Below are positions 31,564 to 43,500 of a DNA stretch of 64,000 nt, piece by piece. How positions within the stretch are numbered: the first letter of the stretch is position 1; every line of letters starts with the position of its first letter. The notes under the pieces are model-generated. The model ran no database searches. It was not told the DNA's origin and worked only from the letters and a program-made list of their open reading frames with translations. The stretch is from Eurosta solidaginis (lineage: Eukaryota > Arthropoda > Insecta > Diptera > Tephritidae): assembly GCF_040869045.1 (NCBI RefSeq), contig NC_090322.1:187487477-187551476 (forward strand), read 5' to 3'. Made by a program: the position numbers and the translations under genes.

Positions 31564-34500
31564 CTGAAAAATAAGAACAAAAAACATACATATTTTTGTA
31601 TATTGCGTACAGATATTCATAAAGCCGGAGTCATTGGTGCCGTATGTCGTATCGCTGTATTCGTATCCCTAACGTAATCAGCTGTTTATCGTTACGACGG
31701 TAAACCAAAACCATAGCGGAACGATACAAGGTGGCAGCATGGTGACATACCTACAAACATAAATAAAAATTTCATGTACTTTGTTTTTGTAAATTCGATG
31801 GAAAAATGTCAAAATCGTACTGCGCCGTAATTTGATGTATCAACTCAAATAAAAAAAGCTTAAAATCAGCTGTGCCATGCTGCCACCTTGTATCGTTGCG
31901 CCATGACCAAAACCCACTTGGTTGGCTACGATACGGTTACGACCTTAGCGTCACCAATAATCGATTGCATTGATTCTCATAAGTTTGGTCGAATCAGCTG
32001 TTAAAAGGTTACCGATACGGTTACCGATAAAGCACCAATGTCTCCAGCTTAATCAGTGTAGAGCTTAAAATCTCGCACTCTAATCCAAAAGCAGTCGCAA
32101 CTCAAAAAGGAATTAGTTTCTTGTCCCTCAGTGTTCGCGGAAATTGATCCCCTTACCTTAAAAGAGTGAGTACCACTAGCTTTACATTCAAAAGATTATA
32201 CCGTAAAGATCCCTTATATGATTTAAATAGTGCTGTTTATTGTATAGGCACGATATTTTTTTTAAGTCCACATTTAAACAAGTAAGGAAGTCTAAGTTCG
32301 GGTGAAAACGAACATTATATACCCAGCTGTACACTCGAAATGCTGTTGTTGTTTTGTGTGCTTAATAGTGTTACAAGGTTGCGCAATAATACATATGGGG
32401 TATTCCATCCCATTTCGACCAATTTTGAACCCGACCCCTTTAGAATTGGCTGAAAGTTTTTCTTCTTTTTCTAGCTTACGAAAGACGTTTTTCAGAATTT
32501 TTTCATCCAACTCAAAAAAAGTTATGAATTTAAAAAAAAAAACACCGTTTTTGTTTTCAAAATGCTATAACTTTTTCAAAAATTGACCGTTTGGGGTCTT
32601 TTTTTTATAATTTGTTTTTAAATGTACTTTTTTTTTTTTTTTTTTTTCGGAAAAAATACAAAAAAATGTTTAAAGTTTTTTTTTTTAATTTTTAGTTTTT
32701 CGAGATTTTTCGAATTTCGCCATTTTTTTTTTTTGACATATTTACTGTGTCAGTCATTAATCCTGGTTATTTTAATCGTAGATTACCATAATATATAAAG
32801 AAAATAATACTTAAAAATCATTTTCTTAAATTTTTTTGTTATATAAATAAAATTGATAAAAACAAAATTTTTTTTTGAAATTTTTTTTTCAATTAAATAA
32901 AAAAAAATATAAAAAAAATCGGCCCACTCCGGGATTAGTGGGGATGAAAAAATTGCGAAATTCGAAAAATCTGGAAAAACTGAAAAATTTCAAAATTTTT
33001 TTTGTATTTTTTCCGAAAAGTACATTTAAAAACAAATTTAAAAAAAAAAAGATCCCAAACGGTCAACTTTTGAAAAAGTTGTAGCATTTTGAAAACAAAA
33101 ACGGTGTTTCTTTAAAAATTCATAACTTTTTTTCAGTTGGATGAAAAAATTTGAAAAAATTATGAAAAACGTCTTTCGTAAGCTAGAAAAAGAAGAAAAA
33201 ATTTCAGCCAATTCTAAAGGGGTCGGGTTCAAAATTGGTCGAAATGGGATGGAATACCCCATATACATATGGTTCTATTCTGAACGAATTTTCATTTAAA
33301 AGAAGCAAAAAGGATACAGAGGCTAACACCAATGACCTTGAGTGGGTAATAATGCAGTTTTTCTTCATATATGGGGATTTCCCTACTGTTTATTTTAAAA
33401 TAAAGATATAACAGAACAATAAACACAAGTGCCATTGTACTAAAAAGCGTTATTAAAAAAAAAAAAAAAAGCAGGGTAATTAACGAAATTTTCCAACTTT
33501 TACTAGAAATAGCTCATTACCTGCATCTACGCACTTTTACAAAATCTTTTATATAAAAGGCGATTTAACCGATTTAGTCCATTTTTACTGAAAATATTTC
33601 CTGTTAAACACCAAATTTTTCGTCAAGTTATGGCTTCAGAAACGTTGGGAAATGCACTGTAAGAAAGGGGCAGTGCCCCACCCATTTTTCAAGATTTCAA
33701 TTTTTTCCCATTTCTTGTTAAAATGGCACAAAATACGATTGGTACAAAACTATTTTTCGCTAAGATTTAACTTATTATTTTTTCCTGCGACCCTTTTTAA
33801 AGTCATTTATATAAAAGTGGGCGTGGTCCAATCTTATCCATTTTTACTAGAAATATTTCCTGCTATAAGGAACATATGTGTACGCAATTTCGTTACGACA
33901 TGAAAATTTTTCTTCGTGTTATGGCTCCCTAAACATTGAAAATTACTTAAACAAAAAAAGGGGCGGTGCCCCACCCATTTTGAACAATTTTAGTGTTTTC
34001 CAATTTAATGTTATGATTTAATTTAGAAAGTGAAATTCTATTGACACAAAGCTCTTTTTTGCTAAGATATAGCTTATTATTTTTGTCTAAGACCCTTTTA
34101 AAAATCTTTTATATAAAAGTGGGCGCGGCTTAAACCGATCTCGCCCATTTTTTAGAAAATTTGCTGCTATAGGAAAAATTTGTGTACCCAATTTTATTTC
34201 GATACGTTAATTTTTCTTCGAGTTATGGCTCCCGAAACATAGAAAATTGTTTGGTAATAAAAGACCGGCCACGCCCATTTTTTTAAATTTGTAGTTTTTC
34301 CTATTTATTGTTATAATTCCACTTGGGAAATTAAATACCATTGATATAAAGCTCTTTTTTTGCAAAGATATAGCTTATTTTATTCGTCCACGACCCTTTT
34401 AAAAATCCTTTATACAAAAGTGGGCGTGATCCTTAACCGATTTCGTTAATTTTTCTTCAAAGCATACCTTATAGTAAAGGCAACCTCTCTGCCGAATTTT

Positions 34501-37500
34501 GTTACGATAGGTTTAACGATTTTTGATCTATGATTAATAATATTTGTAAAATTGATTTTATCACAAGTGGGCGGTGCCACGCCCATTTAAACAAATTTTC
34601 TCAAATTTTTATCAAGAGTCTCAATACTGGACTGGCCACACGTCATATTTCAACATTCTAGGTGCTTTACTAAATAATCAGGTTTTTTGTGTTTTCCAAA
34701 ATGTTATATATATAAAAAGTGGGCGTGGTTGTCATCCGATTTCGCTCATTTTCAATACCAATCTATTCCGGGCCCAGGTAAGGTCGTGTACGAAATTTGG
34801 TGAAGATATCGCAATATTTACTCAAGTTATCGTGTTAACATAGAGATGGACGGACGGACATGGCTCAATAAAATTTTTTTCGACACTGATGATATATTTA
34901 ATTCTATATCTATCTCGATTCCTTTGTACCTGTACAACCATACCTGTTATCCAATCAAAGTTATAATACCCTGTGTACAAGTACATTCAATTATATTGAG
35001 AAAATGTGTATAGTTAAAAAAAAAGACCCAACGTCCAAACCAGCTTTATTTAGAAATATTGGGTCATCTGGGGGAGAATAGTCGAGCTTTGAGATTTAGA
35101 AAATATTAACAACCCGTGTTTGCTACTCCAAAGTAGCCGTGGCAGCGGAAAATATACTCCGTCAGTGATGTCAGATAAACTCTATGGAATTAAACACAGA
35201 AATTTATAAAAAAATCCACATCTTAAATAAAAATCCGCATGTAATTCTCACAGGGTTTAAAGTATTTCTTTCTTTGACGTCGTGGCAGCTCACTGTTGTC
35301 TAGTAAAAATTGCTTCAATATTGATATTAATATTGTAGACAAACTTCATAGCATAAGGGAACATTTGCTGTTTTATACACAACAAATTCATTGCATCTAT
35401 CAAATGTCGTACGGGAGCATCCCTTCTTTTTTTTAGGATAAAGCGCATTGCCCGATTTTGCATTTTCTGTAATTTGTCGAGCTTAATATCACTCTCTATA
35501 AAGGATATAGTGGGACAATATATAAAGTGGGGTTCAACTATACTTCTATATACCAGTCTTCTATATTTTATACTGAGACATTTGCAGATATTGTCATGAA
35601 CCCAATTTTTTTTTTGTAATTTCCAATATTCTATATTCTCATCAAATTTTAATCTATCGTCAATACAAATACCCAAATACTTCATCGTTTTAACTTCCTC
35701 AATCTTTTCACCTTTAATTTTTAGTTAGCAGTATTAACGCTTGTCGCTCTAGATAACACCATAAAGTTTCAATTTGTTTGAACACAGCCATTTATATAAC
35801 CAATCAAGATCTTCCTGCACTTTAGCTACCGCCTTAATCGTTAATAATGCATCAACGGCAGTTTCATCCTCGAATATTTTATAGCTGTATTTATGTCGTT
35901 ACTCCGTTCCAGAATCCCGGGACTCCCAAGATGTTTTGCCACTCTGAAATCCCGGGATTACATATATTAAAATCCCGGAATTTCTTGAAGTTTCATATAT
36001 AACACATGTGTTAAAGTTTACACATATATGTAATACTTCTATATCACTACTACTGGACTGTGCAGCCTGTCAAACATTACAGTACAGATATACAACGAGA
36101 GAAGGAGACAAAATCTCAACGCTGTCGTTAAATTTTTGTAAAAAGAGGATTAAATATTTCAGCGCACAAAATAAAGGTCTGTTTGACGCACCATCTGTGA
36201 ACGTATGTAATATTTGTATAGTGTCAGAGAAAGCTATAAGACAAGTTCTCAAGGCATGCCCAATTGGAAATGCAAAATTAAGTTTAATAAATAAAATTTT
36301 TCAAAATACAAGCGATGCGTTCTCCAATAGCCATCGAAAATTTATTTAGCCATGACATCTTTAATAATCACCGGACACAGCTGTGTAAGGAAGTAATACG
36401 TTTTTATTTGGATATTCGTTTGTTTTTTGAAACAAGAAAAAGCACGGACGAACAAGAATATGTTAGAAAAAAATTTACAAAATTGATATTATTTCAACAC
36501 CAATAGCAGCCAGCCCAGTACTCATATTTTGTTTACTTCATTAAAAAACTCAAAATAAGTAAAATCTTGAAAACGTTTATATACCGTTTCTAATTCACTT
36601 TAAATTATTTTTAAAAATGTTTAAAGAAATGCTTGTTGGGAAGTATGTATAAGTATATTTTTATACATGTATATTTGAATTTTTTTCATTTCAAAAATAT
36701 GAATTTTTACCCTTGTTTTTTTTACTATTTCACGTTCAAATAATAAATACATCAAACCTTGTATTGTATTTGTTGGCCTTTTCATTCTTTAATCGACTAA
36801 ACTGAGATTTTATAACAATTAGTATGCAGAAGTTGGATAAAGGGGATAGTGACCCGTTGTCTCCACTTTAATACTTTTTTTACACACGCTACTACAATTC
36901 ACTAACACTAACAAAGCCCGCGCATGCGCAGAACATACATTTGCACAGATTCAGCAAATAATGATTGACAGAAAATTTGCACATTAGGAAGATAGGAAGG
37001 TATTGATATAGAAGTACTATATATGTATATGAGTTTACACCACAAATTTAGGCATTTCACAAGATCTACCTTAGTAATGCAATGTGCCGATAAAACCAAG
37101 CTCGATATATCTTCACATTGAAAATGTAGACATGGAAGAAAAGAGAAGAGAAAACAGTGGAATTGGGAAGGAAAAGTAGAGGAATCGGGTGGGAAGTCGG
37201 TAATGTAAAGAGGACAAGAGGAAGATGGAGGTAAACGTAAGAACAAGGGTAATGGTTTGAGACAATGTAGTGAAAAGAAGTTAACAGATTAAGAATAAGG
37301 AAAAGTGATGTATATTGGAATAGTAGCGAGAGTTAAACTTGGATAAGAGAAAGATCGGGAATAGTAGGGATGACGGCAGAGTGCTCGCTATAAGCTATGA
37401 CAGGCGGGAAGCAATTTTTATTTTCATATGTATATTTTACAAGCTTGAAGCGTTTCTGGTCAATCCCGAGTTTTCGTATTACAAGCCTCCCAAATACTCA

Positions 37501-40500
37501 TCCGCAGCTTCATGATATTGCTACAGATCGTCAATCATTTCGCTGACGTCAGCAGTGTGTTTCCATATTCCTCAGTTGTGGACAATGTGATAATCTGAAG
37601 ATCCAGCCCCTCAGTTCCGTTGACTAAAACTTTTCCATTTCCTTCCAGGAAAAGGAAAAAACGCTACCACAAAAGAAAATACAGACCGCAGGCGATATTT
37701 CCCTGTACGTTACTTTATATTTCAACAAAGCATAAATGTTGAATCTTTTTATGATACTGAAAAAATCAATGCTGCAGATGAGTCAAGAAGCAACACCTAA
37801 ATGTATGAAGGCGAGTATTGTCAAATGCGACTCCATTTTGTAATATTGACTTCACCTTTCTGGTTAATTGCATCATGTTCCAACATAATTGTTTCGAATG
37901 CCCTTTTTAGGTCACTGAATACCGCTAATACATGCATTTTGTTGTTAAGGTCTTCTTTCCACTCTGAAACACACAAACTTTAAAGCCGTCTCGCATGAGT
38001 GTTTAGCTCTAAAGCCAGACTGCTCATTTAAAAGTATATTGTTAGTTTCCAAACGTTGAACTAAGCGATTTTCAACAACAGTTTCCATAATTTTCTCCAA
38101 CTTTGGGAGAATGTTAATGGGCCTAAGCTCTTCAGCAATCATGTTCTTTTTTACTTTCTTAATAGGAATTATTGCCGAGATTTTCCATTCCTTAGGCACT
38201 ATACCTGACTGAAGCCTTTTATTTAATAGGATAGCATAGAAATAACCCATATATTCCACTGAGTCTTTTATAACTCCTGATAGAAGGTTACTACCCCCGA
38301 TCTTACGTTTAAATTTCGCTATTTCGTTAGTTTCTGTGGTACTAACTTCCTCAAATTTTAAAGGAGATCGAATGTGTGAGTGACGCGTTTGGTATTAAAC
38401 GAGTTAGATATTTCTGTTTATGTCCACTATACTATAAACGAAATAGTTGTTGAGATTTTCGGCGAGCTGGTTTAATTTTTTTGTGTTTTTGTGGCCTCTG
38501 TTATATTTACCCCAACAACAACAATAATATTGTGACGAATATTAGCATGACTAAGTGATACTCACATCCCTAAGGTTATTAAATAAATGCGCACCAGCAA
38601 TTGGGCAGGCTGCCACTCCTGTGTACGTAGACAAATCAATCATCATTTACTCACATGCTCACAAGGCAACGGAGAGATACGCACAAACACATGTAGTCAT
38701 CAGCCGAAGTGGTACTCACATATACACACGCACATGGATACAAACTACAAATCTACATGTGTAGCATGAAGTTCACGAAATTACTAGACCTTAAGAGAAA
38801 TGGATGAACGACAAAACAGAGAGCATCAAAGCAGCACAAGCGGAGTAGTGAGTAAGCAGTTTGATTTAAGCACGCTATTAGTTGCGAAGTGAAGTTTTGG
38901 AGTGGAGTAAGGGGTAGTTTGGAGACTAGGTTTTTTCAACTGCTAATACAATATGGTATTTAGCCCTAAACCTAACCCTGTGACTAGTGTTGTAGTCAAT
39001 ATTGGGCATACTTTGAATTTTTTTCGATTGATCACGTTTTGCAGTAAATATCTGTTTTGCTAAATTCAAAAAAAAAAAAAAAAATTGTTGCGGACAACTT
39101 AATACAATATATTTTTAAATCTCAAGTGGTATGACATATAAATTGATATTATGAATATTCTATAAAGATTTAACTTAAATCGAACACTGTGGTGACATTC
39201 AGCCTATGTGAGGCCTTATACTATTTTCACACAGACGGCTTATTGAATAATAAAGGCAGTTTTCTACATTAAGACGCTTATTGAGCTCAATCTTCCCTAC
39301 AAAATTCGAATCTATAATTATTTCATTAGTAGCTAATCGAATGCCTAATGAAGTCAAAAGCAAAATGCAACTCTGTTGGACGCGTTCCGCTTCTTAGTTT
39401 TTGGTGTGTTCAGTGCTTAAAAATGTCATTTGTCAAAGTAAATGTCATTGTCTGCATGGCGGAACGATACAAGGTGGCCGCATCGAACAGCTGCTTATAA
39501 CCTTTTTTATTTGATTTGATACATCAACTACCGGTGCAGTACGATTTTGACATTTGTCCATCGAATTTACAAGTACATGGAATTTTTTTTTGTTTGTAGG
39601 TATGTCACCATGCTGCCACCTTGTATCGTTTCGCCATGATTGTCTGTCATATAGCATTGTCATTTAATTCGCTTGACATTTCATCCTTCATACTAATCGA
39701 GCAACTACTTCTGTGTGAAAGCAAAAAATTTACGATTTCATTAGAAGGTGAAATGAGATCATTAAGTTTCTGTGTGAAAACAGTATTAGAAGCTATGTGC
39801 AATTGAATTTCAAATGTTATATTCATAATTGTCATACTTACCACAAATCAAATAACCGCTTATGAATATTTTATACATCGAACGATTGTCAACACTAACA
39901 CCATCGCCAGGAATATAATCACCCAGTCCAATCGTAGTCAGTGAAATGAAGCAATAATAAAATGCGTCCAAAGCACCCCAAGTCGGTTCGATGTATGCGA
40001 AAACCGCCGTAGGTATTGCAAAGAATAAGGTAATCACAATGAAAACTGAAATTGGAAAGCAAAGTATTTTTTAATATAATAGGACAATTTATTCAGGTTT
40101 GCAAATGTCTCGTACCTAAAATTGTCAAACATGCCTAGAGGGGTTTAATCACCTTCGATGAAAATACCACAAGGAAACCCAGTATATTTTTATGCTTGTT
40201 TAATTGAAATAACAAAACATTGTGAATTCATGCAAGTGGCGAATGTTTGAAAAAAACGTTCACACTAGTAAACAGCCTGGATCACCTGTTGAGTCGATGT
40301 TCGATTACTTAAATCATATGCTCAATAGTGTTTTTCTAACATTTTGTAGACGGCTGGTATAATGCGCTACTCATATATTTTAAAAAGTTTGCTCATATTT
40401 TCTCTATTAACTAGATTTTAAAAATCAATATTAATTTGTAGTCTCATTTTGTTTAGACTCATGTAAAAGAAAAATTCGTTTGAAACATGAATGGACAATT

Positions 40501-43500
40501 CATGACACATTCATTTATTAACTGCGAGCAAAAAACAAACCTTTCTTCCGTTCTCTGGCCATTCGCGACAGCCTTTCTCACTGTCAGCAATTATTTGAGA
40601 GGTAGGTATGGCAATGGAGGAATAGAAAGATTTTTCACATGATTCAATCAAAAGAGGTTTGCTCGGCTGACAAATTTTGACAATTGCAGCCATTTTGCTC
40701 CCAAATCGAATTGACATCCGTTAACGGTGTTGTTTCTTTGCGATTTTTCGAAAAATATTAGTAGAAGAAATAGGAAGCAATCAGTTTACAAATACCCGAT
40801 AAGTACTGAACTGCATAATTCCTTAGAACAATTTTTTTAATTTTATGATGAATTTATTAACTATGCCATGATCTATTAGTGTGGCTGAACATAGGTTTTA
40901 TGAAAAGTACGGACACCAATGAATCGTGAACTTTCGTAAAGCTCTGAACATACGGAACCTAAACCAGTTCAAATGTCATCGTTCTACGTCAAAAACTCGA
41001 CTAGTAAGTCGATTCACGTAAAAATGTCATAAGTAAATAATGGGGATGCCATAACGAAATGTACTCATTGAGCATTTTAACTTATTCATTCCGTATGTTC
41101 GGAACATTCGTCTCCATTTAAGAATTTGGGAAATCTGTTTATATTTGGAATATTATATATATAACTAGCAGACGCGGCAGACATTGTTCTGCCCTAAATT
41201 TGGTCTATCTGCATACATTTTAATAAGCTTTTTCCGTCTAACTCTGCCCTCCCCCTCTTCACTTTTTCTTAATCCTTTTATTCACTCCACCCTCCGTCTT
41301 TTTCGCTTCATCTATCTCTATCTTCATCTCACTCTATCTCTTTCTCAGTCTCCTTCTCTTTCCCTCTTGTCTCAAATTCTTCTCATCGTTCTTCATCATT
41401 TATTGCCAGTCCAAGAGGGTGGTATCTATTTTGCTCCAGTCGCATTCCGAGTCCCAGTCCCACTCCGGGTCTCAGTCCTAGTCCGTCTCTGGTGTACTTC
41501 CCGCAAAAAAGGATCGTAAATCTATCTATCTTCTATAAATCTTATAAAATAAAGTCGCTAAATGCCATGTATTCACATACCTTCACACAGAATGCTCCGA
41601 TTTTAAAACGGTGTTTTGCATTTGAAAGCTTAGCTACGTGAGATGGTACAGTTAATATAAGTTGAAGATATATATTATAGGGGCGTGGCAAATTGCCAAA
41701 ATGTAGTAAAAAATCAAAAAATTTTTGTTTACACAGCTATAACTCATAAACGGATGGATGGATTTAAAAAATTCTACTTTTCATTAAAACTTTGAAATAT
41801 TTACCTTCGATCTGCATCAAAAAAAAAATACTTGATTCCTTTCTTATATCAGCCAAATTGTTTAAACAAAAGTAACATTTTTACCAAAAAATGTGTTTGT
41901 GTGGTTGTTCGCTGTGAACTGTGCGCGCTAATTGCTTTTGAGTGAGGATGATGCGACACATACATACGTACATGTACAGCATTCGCTGCGTTATTTAACT
42001 TCGGGTGTAGGTTTATAGGTATGTATGGATGTACATCACTACATAGTATAAAACAAAGTCGCTTTTTCTGTCCCTATGTCCCTTTGAATGCTTAAACCTT
42101 TAAAAATACGCAACGGATTTTGATGCGCTTTTTTAATAGATAAAGAGTGATTGAGAGGAAGGAACGGATGAACATATGTATTTGGCTGAAAATTAGTGGA
42201 GGGGTAGCTTAGAACCAGGAGACAGACATAGGATAATTTGTATGCCGTTCTGGCTAGGGTCTTGAGATCAAAACGTGGACCTGGGTAATCCTGGGATATG
42301 TTTGTACAATATGGGTATCAATTGGAAGCTGTTTATGAGTACTTTGATACGAGGCATTTTTTGTACCGCGGGTAACTAGGGTCTCGAGATATAAGCGAAA
42401 ACGTAGACGCGGGTACCCCTAGAATGTGTTTATAGAATATGGATAACAAATGAAAGCTGTTGATGAGTGCTTTAGTACAGGGTAGTTTTCATACCTATTG
42501 GTGACTAGGGTCTCGAGATTGAGGCCAAAACGTGGACCCGGGTACCCTTAGTAAGTGTTTATACAATATGGATAACAAATGAAAGCTGTTGATGAGTGCT
42601 TTAATATAGGGTAATTTGCATACCCCTGGGTGACTAGGGTCTCGAGATTAGGACAAACAGTGGGCCCGTGTACCCCTAGACAGAGTTTATACAATATGGA
42701 TATCAAATGAAAGCTGTTGATGAGTGCTTTAGTAAAGGGTAGTTTTCATATCTATTGGTGACTAGGGCCTCGAGATATAGGCCAAAACGTGGACCCGGGT
42801 ACCCATAGAATGTGTTTATACAATATGGATAACAAATGAAAGCTGTTGATGAGTGCTTTAGTAAAGGGTAGTTTTCATACCTATTGGTGATTAGAGTCTC
42901 GAGATATAGGCCAAAACGTGAACCCGGGTACCCCTAAAATGTGTTTATTCAATATGGATAACAAATAAAAGCTGTTTATGAGTGCTTTAGTACAGGGTAA
43001 GTTTCATACCTATTTGTTACTAGGGTCTCGAGATATAGGCCAAAACGTGGGCCCGTGTACCCCTAGACAGAGTTTATACAATATGGATATCAAATGAAAG
43101 CTGTTGATGTGTGCTTTAGTAAAGGGTAGTTTTCATACCTATTGATGACTAGGGTCTCGAGATTGAGGCCAAAACGTGGACCCGGGTACACCTAGAAAGT
43201 GTTTATACAATATGTATAACAAATGAAAGCTGCTGATGAGTGCTTTAGTAAAGGGAAGTTTTCATACCTATTGGTGACTAGAGTCTCGAGATAGAGGCCA
43301 AAACGTGAACCCGGGTACCCCTAAAATGTGTTTATTCAATATGGATAACAAATAAAAGCTGTTTATGAGTGCTTTAGTACAGGGTAAGTTTCATACCTAT
43401 TTGTTACTAGGGTCTCGAGATATAGGCCAAAACGTGGGCCCGTGTACCCCTAGACAGAGTTTATACAATATGGATATCAAATGAAAGCTGTTGATGAGTG

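Noticed and set aside
36908..37246. 112-aa minus-strand frame rich in Ser/Pro/Phe
   Set aside because: It is a by-product of a purine-rich strand; no conserved motif.
40511..40717. 68-aa minus-strand ORF in intron 3
   Set aside because: No recognisable domain, no splice partners, and no conservation evidence available.
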